Shown here: piece after piece, positions 35,880 through 47,800 of the stretch | Numbering within the stretch: the first letter of the stretch is position 1 | Layout of the letters: every line of letters begins with the position of its first letter | NCBI RefSeq assembly: GCF_016808095.1 | Contig: NC_068976.1 | Location: 3,492,001 to 3,556,000 of the forward strand | Length of the DNA stretch: 64,000 nt | Direction of reading: 5' to 3' | Origin: Vigna angularis | Taxonomy: Eukaryota; Streptophyta; Magnoliopsida; Fabales; Fabaceae | Program-made: the position numbers and the translations under genes | The notes under the pieces: generated by a model | What the model saw: the letters and a program-made list of their open reading frames with translations, nothing else | Database searches by the model: none | What the model was told of the DNA's origin: nothing

Positions 35880-38800
35880 TTAGTCACTCAGCTTGCAAAT
35901 GTCAATGAACTTCTGAACCGCATTATGGTATTGGGTTCCCTGAATAAAGAACAGGCACAACGTATGCAAGTTAGAATGTTGGTCATATTTGAAAAAACAT
36001 ATCTACAATCTAGAAGGAAAATATAACCATCATTGTTTCACAGAGATTAGTTCTCTAGCTATTGAGAATAAGTTCCCCCAAGTACTTGCGTGATTATTAG
36101 TCTAGTTATTATACCATTTGCATGCCTGATGATAGATAGGACTAAAATCTTACATTCCAAATTTAATTGAAAATTCCGCGGTGATATGTCAAAAATGATG
36201 CATAGATCCATCAATAAGCTAAGGGTAAAGAAAAAACAATACTGTAAAGCTTGTAAAGCTTCCAAAAAATATTAAGTAAAATTAAATAACGCCAATGAAA
36301 ATAAGGGATTCGGCACTGTTAGATAGAAATTCACACGAACTGAACTGGTAAACAATACCTCCCAATAAAGTTGGTGACAGTCCATGCACTGCCAAAACTC
36401 TAAATTCTTGTCAAATAAGCAATTTGGAATTCTTTGAAAACCCTTAGCAGCTTCAATAGCTTCTTCAGTTGTCAGTGGCTTCTGAATAAAAGTTCCATTG
36501 CATTTTGTGCACCTCGACATTAGCTTGTCCTCATTAATTTTAAGTTGAAAAGATTCAATAACCTGAAAAGCACTTCCAAGTTTTACTTTGTTACACAAAA
36601 GCATCACTCTCATGCAAGACTACATTACAATATTTGTACGAACAAAACTAATATTCAATTGTGTAGTTCGTATTGTTCTCCATTTAAAATTGGGGTTTCA
36701 TCTTGTATAATGCATAACCCTTTAATGTAAAACTTTATTTAGCACTTATCAAAGTGAATTTTTAATTCTAATTGTAACTAGTACAAAATGCACCTGTAGA
36801 ACTACACGTAAGTATTCTTCCTTTTTCTATTCAATTTGCAACAAGATGGAAGGACGTTTTGGTGTATAGAAATCTGGGAAGAAAATACAGTGACCATTCA
36901 GATAACTTTGAAATCCATGTACTGAACTCTAGCCTATAACGACACTTCTGCATTATCCGTTGGTAGCCACCATTAGTATTACGGAAAAACACCAAGACAA
37001 GTACTTGGTAAACTTTATTAGGAATAACAATGTTTCTGCCAATGTGGTAGAAACAGGAAGAACAACATTCTTGAAGGACTTTTGAGAGGTCCTCTCTCCA
37101 CCAATCTCCTATTTTACTAAGAAAACTCAACAACCTTGTTAAGAAGTGGACTTTAAACCTAACTCAACCCTACAAAACCAGCTTGTAAGATGAGGTTTGC
37201 ATCCACTAATATATTACAAATTGACCTTATCCCTAGTCCATGTGGGACTAGCAACAAACGTTTTTACTCCCAATCCCCGGACTATTTATAATGAACAGTT
37301 ACATAAAAAAAAAAAAACTCTACCGGAGGTTTATAATAGTCATTTTCAATTATTCTTTTATCCATCCTCTTATACACAATGCCAAACCTGTCTTGACCCA
37401 ACCTATCATTACCCCACCCCTGAAGATCCCACCTTGCCCTCAAGGTGAAAATATGAAAACTCTTTTGAGGCCAGCATGGCTTCTGAGCTTTGTGGAGCCA
37501 ACTGAACTGGCCCTTCTCTAACGAGTCAGTTAAGGGTCATGCTATCTTCCCGTAATTTCGAATGAATCTCCTTTTGTAGTTGGTGAGGCCTAAAAACCCT
37601 CTCAAGGCCTTGATGTTTTTCGATATTGGCCACTCTAGCACAACTTCCACCTAGTCACTGTCCATTTCCACCCCATTCCTGATATCATATGGCCTAAATA
37701 CCTAATTCGTTTCCTCCCACATTCGCACTTCTTGTTAGCAAAGAACTACTACTGCCATAGTGTACTCAAAACTTGTTTGAGATGCTTTTTATGGTGTTCC
37801 CATGTGTTGAAAGTCCCACATCGACTAGAGATAAGGTCAATTTATAATATATAAGTAGGTGCAAACCTCACCTTACAAGCCGGTTTTGTGAGGTTGAGTT
37901 AGGCTTAAAGTCCACTTCTTAACATGGTATCAGAGCTATGGTGGTATCAGAGCTATGGTTAGAGCATATCCTAGCAATATTTGTTGTTTGTTGGGCATGT
38001 TGTTCCACCTGCTATTGGATCGTTATCGGACCACCCATTAATGTCTAGTCTCACGCTCGAGATGATGTTTGTACCTCAGCATGAGGGAGGTGTGTTGGAA
38101 GTCCCACATCTACTAGAGATAAGGCCAATTTATAATATATAAGTGGGTGCAAACCTCACCTTACAAACCGATTTTATGGGGTTGAGTTAGACTTAAAGTC
38201 CACTTCTTAACACCATGTCTTATTATATATCAATATGTCGTCAAAGAAGACTAAGATGCACTTCCTCAGAAAAGGCCTTAAAATCGTGTTCATCATGCAT
38301 TGGAATGTGGTTGGGGCATTAGATAAACCAAAAGGCATTACCAGAAATGCATAGTGGCCTTGGTGAGTGCGGAAGACTGTTTTTTGGATGTCTTCGTCCT
38401 TCATTCGTATCTGGCGGTATCCAACTCTTAAATCCACCTTCGAAATAGGTTGCCCCTTGCAACTCATCCGGAAGTTCTTCTCTTACTAGAATAGGAAACT
38501 TATCAGGGATTGTGGCTCTGTTTAGTGCCCTGTAATCAATACAGAACCTCCAGCTACCATCCCTTTTCTTCACCAAAATAATTGGGCTGGAGTAAGGGCT
38601 ATTACTGGGTCTGATGATTCCCATTCCCAGCATCTCTGCCACTTGCTTTTCTATTTTCGACTTCAACACGTGTGGGTACCAATCGGGCCTTACATTGACC
38701 GGATCCACCCCGTCCTTAATGGGAATCTTGTGATCTAAATGTCTTCTAGGAGGAAGACCAGTAGGTTCATTAAAAGGCCTAACAGAGTCCCATTGGAGAT

Positions 38801-41800
38801 AATTCGACCATTAAGGGGGTTGTCATCAGGCAAGTGCAAAAGATTGGCATTGGTTAGTGGAGTTGCCATGCCAAAAATAAATAATAGGAATTCCTTAGCC
38901 CATTCCTAAATGAAAATGAAAAGTAAGACAGAAAGCTTCAGTGATGGAAGCAGAAATGGCCCTGGTGACAGTGGCTGTGATGGCAGCAGCGTGACAGCAG
39001 CTGTGACAGCAGCAGTAGTGCAACTGGTGACAGTGGCTGCGATGGCAGCAGCGTGACAGCTGCTGTGATAGCAGTAGTGCAACGGCAGCAGTGATGCAGC
39101 GGCGATGATGACAGCAGTGATGCAGCAGCAGCAACAGTAACGGTGATGCAGCAGCAGTGATACAGCAACTAAAGATCCCGCGGAAGCTCCGACAACAGCT
39201 CTGGTGGGTGGCAGCAGATTGGGGCAGCAGCAGTGAAAACCACAACTTGGAGGACACTTCAGGCAACCCAATAATTAAAAGAAATTGCTGCACTTCAGGT
39301 AACGCTAATGAAAACCGTAACTAAGAAGGAAAAGAAGTGTTAGAATTATTGTATTTGTATTTAGATATGAGTGTGTATGTACTGTATGTGAGTGTGTATT
39401 CCATTCACTTAATCCTATAAATATAGGATTAAGGAGAAGGGATGTAACATGTAGGAGAACCATTTTCATTCAATAGAATACCATTTTCACATGGTATCAG
39501 AGCAGGTTCTCTGATCTACCTCTGGGGTCTCTGCTGTCTGCCGGCGGCCGGCCGCCATGGCCGCCGGCAGCCCCTACAGTTTCCGGTGACAGCCCCTCAA
39601 ATTCCATTTTCTCTTCTTCTCTGTACACCAGTCCAGACCGAGTGTGCCACTGCTGTCGCCGCCACTTTCCGTTGCCATCGTTGCTGACTCCGTCACCGCC
39701 GCCGTTGCTGCCGGTCACCGTCACAGTTTCGACGGGTGACCAGCGGATCTGGACCGTCTCCTTGAGCGACGGCCAACCCTGCCGGAGACAGGACCAGAAT
39801 CCTCCGAACGCGCCGCCACGAAGCGCTTCTTTCCAGCCAGTCCGCTGCCGGCCGCCGGCCGCCGTCACCGTTTTGACCGGTGACCATCGGATCTGGAGCG
39901 TCTCCTCGAGCGACGGCCAACCCCGCCGAAGACAACACCAGATTCCTCTCAACGCGCCTCCACGCGGCTCCTCTTTCCGGCAGATCTTGGACGTGTGTTG
40001 CACGCGTCGCCTTGTCGCCGGCCACCGTCACCGTTCCGACCGGCGACCACTGGATTTGGTTCGCCTCTTCACGCGACGACCAACCCCACCGGTGCCGGCG
40101 TCCGAAACCTCCGCACCAGCTGTCACGCGCCGCTTCTTCTCGGCCAGTCTCGGCCGCGTGTTCTGCACGCGCCGCCTTCCCTGTGCCGGAGTTTCACCGC
40201 GAAACCTCCATAGCCGTCGTCGGAGCTCCCTCTCTCTGTTCCGACCCTCAGAGCAGCCATTGCTGCCATCTTCATCTCTGCCAACGCCGTTTGCCGTTGT
40301 CCCGCACCGTTTTCCACTGTCCAACCACTGTTTGCTGCTGTCCGCGCCGTTTTATCACTGTCCAGCCACTATTGACCGCTGTCCAGGCGCCGTTTCAGCT
40401 GTCCGGCGCCGTTTTGCCGTTGTCCAGGCGTAGTTTGCCTCTGTTCGGCATTGTTTGCCGTTGTTCGGTGCTAGAGTTAGCCCGATCTTCTTGCACAGTT
40501 TGCCGCTATTCGGTGCTAGAGTTAGCCCGATCTTCTTGTGATACACTGCTAAGTATCACCACTTGGGAGTTGTCCAGCAAAGAATTTTGGACCTCCAATT
40601 TGGATCTTTGATGCCTTTATTTCAGCATTATAGCTTAATATTTTGTTTCTGTTTTAGTGGTCCAGCAACTGTGATATTCCACATTTCCGCCGTTCACACT
40701 AAGGGGGAGTACGTTTCCAAGACACTGCAAGTCACATATATATGGGTGTAGTCCCTGCAGTTTTGTAGATTTCAGCTACTACTGTTGATCCCGTCACCCA
40801 GCCATCATTGATGAAGATTTAGTGTAGTCCTTGCTGTTTTGTAGCTCTTAGCTTTCAGCTACCACTGTTGATCCCGTCACTCATCCATCATTGATTGGAG
40901 AATCAGTCCTTGCAGTTTGTCATTGGCCACCACTGCTTTTTCTTCATCCACTTTTGAAGTTGAAGTTTCACAAGCTGCTGTTAGTCCATCTATGTTTGCC
41001 TCACACTCTTGAAGACAAATCATCTAGTTCAACACCGAGTTCATCTATTCCAAGCTTAGTACATACAATCTGTATGCTCCAGCTTGAGGGGGAGTGTTAG
41101 AATTATTGTATTTGTATTTAGATATGAGTGTGTATGTACTGTATGTGAGTGTGTATTCCATTCACTTAATCCTATAAATATAGGATTAAGGAGAAGGGAT
41201 GTAACATGTAAGAGAACCATTTTCATTCAATAGAATACCATTTTCACAAGAAGAAATGAGGAAGCAAAGCTCCCTAGATCAGGAGCTCTTATACCAACTT
41301 GAAAGGAATAATTTGAAAGAAAGAAGATTCTTATTTTTGTTAATTGATTTGAAACAGTACATCAACTTCTATATATAGAGCACTCAAACCCTAAAGTAAT
41401 AATTAGATGAAATTTCTAACAACCTCTAACAAATTCTAACCACTTATAGTAATACATTTAATATCCTACCAACAACTTTTAGTATTGTATTTAATATCCA
41501 ACTAAAAACATAATAAATAGAAAAGAAAGGGTAAAAGAAAATGTTGTCATAATATGGTGTAATTTTAACTTTTACTTTACCATGAATGTATGTTATAAAT
41601 TTGTTTATCTGGATAGTTAATTTAACCATACCTCAAGTAGCTGTTCATTTTTCAGAAGACTCTTCACTCTATATATTTGGTTTTTCATCAGATAATCATG
41701 TCTTTGCAACTTTGCATCCCGTGTCAAAATCACTCGTTTCTCTTTTTGTGCTTGCTCTATCAACATCCTAAATATAAATGAAAATAGTTTCACAAAAAAA

Positions 41801-44800
41801 GAGAAAATATACACAGAAATCACTCAGATGTCAGAAGTATAACTTTCAGCATATACTAGAATCAACAATTAAAAATTAATAAATAGAATCATATTCTATT
41901 TATAACCTTGGCTCAGGCTTCTTTGAATAAGGAATTGCAGCATCTATCCCGACACATCGTAAATGTTTTGCCAAGCCTTCAACCTGAGCAAATTCCTCAC
42001 AAATTCATGCTCACATTTTTATTTTATTAACATTCAGATCCTACAATAAAATAAAACCCTTTCTTTTTGGACAAAAATGTTGCACAAAAATATTCATAAA
42101 AAAGAAGTCTGGAAAAGGGGTATACGAGAATGGATAATGATGAGGAAGCCTCATTTCTTCTGGGCAACAGAGATGATTGAATTTAACAAAATTTATAAAA
42201 TTCCCAAGGCTAAACATAATATTGGAAGAAAGGGAACATCTGATCTTCACAATTAAGACACTTACCATTACATCACAAAGGAACTTTGGATATCCATTCC
42301 CTCCCTCCAAAGGATCCCATGGTGGGGTACCTTGCAACTCATCAAACTTCTCAAAATGATTTTCTTTCCTAGTCCCATTAAGTAGTGAATGCTTCTTCCC
42401 TTTCTTTTTTGAGCTTTTGGGTTTTTTGTCTAACTCCTTTAGCAAGATCCTATCACCATATTTTTTTACAACTTTCAACAAAACTTCATCCATTGGAATA
42501 GTAACCCAATATGACGTCTTTTGGATGAATGCCCCAGCTAGAGGTATCATACGAGCAACATCAGAACAAGTTGTGGCCTCGACAATTGCTAAAGCTTCAC
42601 AAAAATGTGCTCTTAGGACTTTATCACTCGTATCGTGACTTCTGAATAGCTCTTTTAACCCAAGACTTGCATCACGATTAGAGAATACTATGGTCTCAAG
42701 AACCAAGTCTCCTGCAGTGAAGAATTCAACAAAATGTGATGACCATTCTTTGTACAATGCTTCAATGTTAGAATAGCAAATAAATCAATTATTAGACAAA
42801 AGAAAATAATGAGGGAACGAATGGATATATCCTGTGATCAGAAAGTAAGGTTAAAAAATAATACAGAGAAGTTTCTGATAGAAACTGGTAGTAGTATATG
42901 AGGAAATAGTTGATATTCAAGGAGATTAACTACATTTACAGCAACAGTAAAACTTCAGATTAGAAAAAGAAAACAGGAAAACACAAAATAGCAATGCACA
43001 AAAGAATAACAACCAGAGGAGCAAGACACAATCGCTGTCCCCAAGGAAAATGCCCAGCCAATGCCTCACCCAATTTACGTTCTACCTTTTGCTAGTCTCT
43101 CCTACCGTGTAAACACATGCTGCACTATCGTTTCCATCATGACAGAATATTCGACTTGAATGTCCTCTTGCCATGTGGACAAATACCTTCTATTTCTTGA
43201 TTTTCCATGTTCAGCCCATTTATTCCCAGATCATCTTTCTTCTTTTTATTTATCCTTTCTCTTATAAAAATGGATTAAAGGCCCATAAGTTGTCGTATTT
43301 ATTCTTGTGTTGCATGTACATGAGCTTTATTTATGTGGATGCATGAGTAAGAAATGAAAACTAACAAAATTGTAGAGCTTGGTATTTATTCTGCTCACAA
43401 GTAGCACAACCATCCATCAATTATTCCACATATTTCCTCATATCAGAAATAAAATACACTTAATATTTTTTAATACGTTCTACTTAACCTGGTATGCCCA
43501 ACCCATGGAGAAGAGCCGAATTCATGCAAAAGGTAAGGAATCTTCTGTTAGGTTACTTTATACGAGTAACCTAAATCTACGCTCTCTTCTCACTCAAACA
43601 CTAGAACAATAGAAATGAAAGTATGTAAGTATGTATTATTGATTCTGTAAAGTAAAGAAAATTACAAGTGTAATCTCCCCCAAGAAAGCCTATCTTCCTC
43701 CACTGGCAAATATGCCCAGTCTTTACCCAAAAGATAATAACCTCCTGAACAGAAATAAAAGAAAACTATTTATAGTGTCGCCTTTCCACGCCCTAACCTT
43801 TTCTGATAACCCAATCTGCTTCCACTAAATACCAATCGGTAGCCTCTACTTCCCTCCTCCCTTCTGGATACCGTTCGGTAGCCTCTACTTCCCTCCTGCC
43901 TTCTGGTACGCATTATGTGAATGTCGCCAACATGTAAACTTGGATTTCTATAGACCAACACATCCCCGGTAATTTGGTCATTCTCATGTATTATACAATC
44001 TTGATCCTTCTCTAGGCATCCAATGGGATCTACAGTCCCCAAACAATCAGGCATATATAGCTTCCCTCCTCTAAGCTTCTTGCGTTCCTCCCTTGCAAGT
44101 ATAGACAGATGATACTGCAAAAATGGCTCATCCAAAGGAATTCCACATAAAATCATTTCTGCCGCAATGTATTCATCCATGGTGCCATTATTAATGGATG
44201 CTCTGAGTGCAACACACTCATTGGAGAAAACATGATTTGCATCTTCCAAATTACTCTCTAGTAGAGCCTTGCAGAATTCATTTGGCACTCCTCCATAGCT
44301 CAAAAGGGTAATCAGATTTTTAGATAAATAAGTTCTATTTGGCTTGATGCTTGTGTTCACTACCTCCAAAGAATTTATGCTTTGCATATTCAGACTAAGG
44401 TCTTTCTCAACTTTAATCATTGAATGCCTAACTTGTATTGTTCTAGGAAGAAGCTTTCTGTTAACCAAAAGAGTGCCCTGAATTGTGCGATCCATGTGAA
44501 AGAGACGGCACTGAATCAGCAAAGGTGGTTGATGTGTGCTCAGCTTCAGCTCCGTTTCTCCCATTCCCTTACCCACATCCTCCAGATCCAAGAGATTGTT
44601 AATTTCCTCATCTTCGTCTTCCTGCCCTCTGCCGACGTTGAGAGATCCCTCCTTTCGCACCTCGGCCATCTTCTCGCAAACGGTGCACCGATTTAGTTCG
44701 CCAAACCTACGCGTCAGAGCGTCGGTGAACATCTTCCAAGTCGGATGTATGGTTTTCTCCCGCCAGAAGCGGAACCAATAACGCGCCAAACCTACCTCCA

Positions 44801-47800
44801 TGCATTTATAAACAAGCTTCATCTTCTCCTTCTCCGTCACGCTCTGGATATTGAAGAATTTCTCTGCCTGTGCGATCCAGCCCATGGGATCCACACCTTC
44901 AAATGTAGGTAGTTCAACGCGCTTACTCCAACTGCGTCGAACTTCTCTGTTTTCTTCCGATTTCTCCTCCGAGTTTTCTGGCGATCGTCGTCCAGCCTTG
45001 ACGGAATCACGTCTTCCTTCGGAGCTCCGATCTCGGTTCCTGGAGCGTCGCCCGAAAGTTCGTCAGAACTCGCGAGTCATCGCTCGCACCTCTGCCGCCA
45101 TTTCCTCCATTGTCGACTCCATCGCCACCATTCTTCGCTCTGTTTCTCCTCGCTAGCTCTTCTCTCCCCCGATATTGATCCGGCAGGTCGGACTAATTGT
45201 TAGGTTACTTTATACGAGTAACCTAAATCTACGCTCTCTTCTCACTCAAACACTAGAACAATAGAAATGAAAGTATGTAAGTATGTATTATTGATTCTGT
45301 AAAGTAAAGAAAATTACAAGTGTAATCTCCCCCAAGGAAGCCTATCTTCCTCCACTGGCAAATATGCCCAGTCTTTACCCAAAAGATAATAACCTCCTGA
45401 ACAGAAATAAAAGAAAACTATTTATAGTGTCGCCTTTCCGCGCCCTAACATTTTCTGATAACCCAATCTGCTTCCACTAAATACCAATCGGTAGCCTCTA
45501 CTTCCCTCCTCCCTTCTGGATACCGTTCGGTCTATACTTCCCCCTTGCCTGACCGTTCGGCTTCTCCTCTCACACCGTTCAAACTCGCTTCCCCCTGTCT
45601 CTGTTCGGCCTCACTTGCCCCTTGCTTTACCGTTCGGCTTCTCCTATCACACCGTTCGGTCTCGCTTCCCCCTGTCTCTGTTCGGTCTCACTTCCCCCTT
45701 GCCTTACCATTCGGCTTCTCCTCTCATGTAGCGTACGGCCTCACTTCCCCCCGCCTTACCGTTTGGTATTAGGTTAATTCCCTCCTCTTTTATTCCTAAC
45801 ATCTTCACTGAGTTGGGATGTAACACAAATGGTCCTTAAACCTCAAGCAACCTTTTGCAACCCCATTGCTATTAAAATCGCAAGTAAACTCACTGCTAGT
45901 GCAATCCTACAAGATCAGGGGATGTTGCAACCTAACACAGATGGTGGATCAGGAGAGACGCAACTCGCTGCGAGATTGTGAAGTTGCTCATCGAACCATC
46001 TGGTGCAGGTAGGTTTTGAAGGCCCACTTGTTGGCTAAACAACCAAACCCGACCCAACCTAAAATTAATGCGGGATACTTGTATGACCCTTTTGTTCCAT
46101 CAGGGTTCTCAACCATTAAAAAATCATAAACAAAGGAGACTGATGATGGCACACACTACTTTTGACACTGACACTGTAGTCCAACATCCATCACTATTGT
46201 GCTGACAGACACCAAAGCACTAACGCAGTTTCTACCATCACATCTTTCACGATCATCAATTCTTCTTTCACAGTAATCAGTATTCATTGTCTTTGATTCT
46301 TTTGTTCTTGCTAGAGTGTTCTCTATTCTTGTTGGAGACTCTCTGTGTTGTTTAAATTTGAATGAAAAACATGGAATCGACAGACTGTGGTTCAGGTCAT
46401 GCTACTAGATGAGGAAGTGATATTGGACCTGATCTTGCATAAAATCATTGTGTTTCAATTGATGGGAAAGTAAGAAATGTGAATTGTAAATATTGTGAGA
46501 AAGTATTATTAGGTGGAATTTATTGATTGAAGCATCATCTAGAAAGAACTTCAAAGGATGTTAGAGAATGTACAGTTGTTCCTGAAGATGTTTAAGAAAT
46601 TAATGTTGATTTTGTTTCTATATTGTAGCAAAATTTGATTAAAAATAGAAATACAAAGAATTTGAAAGGGGAAATAGTTTAGGTGATTCAGAAGATGCTG
46701 GAAAAATGCTAAGGCAAGAAGAAGAAAGTTATGCTCATCAAGGGTATGCAATGTAACAAAGAAATGTCTTTGTTTCGTGAAGGATTGATGGAAAACCAAA
46801 GGAAAACGTTAACATCAATTTGGTGAATGGAGGTGTAGAGTTTTCAAAGGGTGCGAAATACAAATCTATTAACTTTTTTCTGTGGATTTCTATCATTCCT
46901 TCAAGCTTTTCATAATGACGAAGAATCAACCACAAAAAAGTGCCTCGCTTTTGTGACCTTGAAGTAGCTAATAGAAACCCAAAGAAAAAAGTTAACTGAG
47001 GGAGTGGTTACGAGAAATTTTATAAATGGAGGTGTAGAGGTTATCCAAGGCTCCGAAACATTATTTAAAGAAAATGGAGGTATCCCTTGACGTCGAATGT
47101 GAGCTGTATTCGACGTCAATTATACATGGAGAAGGGCAGTGATATGTTTTAGTGAATGTTGTTGTTACCAATGAGGAGGGTAACGTCGTATTTGTAGGAG
47201 TTCGACGTCCATCATAGTAAAGACATTTTCTTTGGGGATGCAAAAGATTGTTTATTACTCATAGTGCATTGGTGTTTGACGTCAAACTTGTGTGTAGTGT
47301 GACATGATCTATGCTTGGGAAAGGGTAGTGATGAGTCTTAGTGGATGTTGTTGTTACCAATGAGGAGGTAACATCGTATTTTGTAAGATTTCGACGTCTA
47401 TCATAGTAAAGACATGGTGTTTGACATCGAACTTGGGTGTCTACGACATTATCTATGCATGGGAAAGAACAATGATGAGTCTTAGTGGATGTTGTTGTTA
47501 CAAACGAGGAGGTAACGTTGTATTTTGTAGGAGTTCGACGTCCATCATAGTAAAGAAATGGTGTTTGACGTCGAACTTGGGTGTCGTACGACATGATGTA
47601 TGCATGGGAAAGGGCAGTGATGAGTCTTAGTGGATGCTAGTGTTACCAATGAGGAGGTAACGTCGTATTTTGTAAGAGTTCGACGTTCATTTTGTAAATA
47701 CATTTTCTTTTGGGATGCAAATGACTATTTAGTATCTATTTATTTTGTATTGGACATCTGATGTATCCTAAGGTGACGTTAGATGATTACTAAGGTCATT

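Larger units (their letters stand above)
39338..41248 (+). mobile_element. Recent non-autonomous copia derivative (1.9 kb)
   Basis: Two 154-bp LTRs (39338-39491 and 41095-41248) differ at one base that I can see. The TSD is AGAAG (39333-39337 and 41249-41253). A primer site TGGTATCAGAGC sits at 39492-39503, directly after the left LTR. GAGGGGGAG precedes the right LTR. Just before that tract, 11 codons ([11 protein letters not shown] and stop) match the last codons of the intact copia elements at 50178 and 59739. Everything else of gag-pol is gone. The interior is a GC-rich leader with a ~150-bp unit repeated three times, then unassigned sequence. Confidence 0.92.
43546..45801 (-). mobile_element. 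LTR retrotransposon carrying a captured RNA-dependent RNA polymerase segment
   Basis: The TSD is TCTTC on both sides (43541-43545 and 45802-45806). The right LTR (5' LTR, 45198-45801, 604 bp) has TGTTAGG/CCTAACA ends. The left LTR (43546 to about 43905) starts identically but lacks about 245 bp of its U3 side, where it joins the coding region directly. The interior encodes a gypsy-type gag start and then host-like RDR sequence. There is no protease, RT or integrase, so it needed help in trans. It lies in intron 3 of the mut-7-like gene, in the same direction. Confidence 0.85.

Noticed and set aside
38895..39293. Serine/histidine/cysteine-rich ORFs on the minus strand
   Set aside because: Low-complexity CAG/GTGACAG repeats open all three frames; no conserved protein.
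39497..40611. Long overlapping ORFs (up to 263 aa) on both strands of the 1.9-kb element
   Set aside because: The region is a GC-rich, tandemly repeated leader where stop codons are rare; ORFs occur in several frames on both strands and show no domain.
43770..44894. A stand-alone host RDR gene
   Set aside because: The RDR part is fused to gag, bounded by LTRs and a TSD, lacks the catalytic motif and both ends of the protein.
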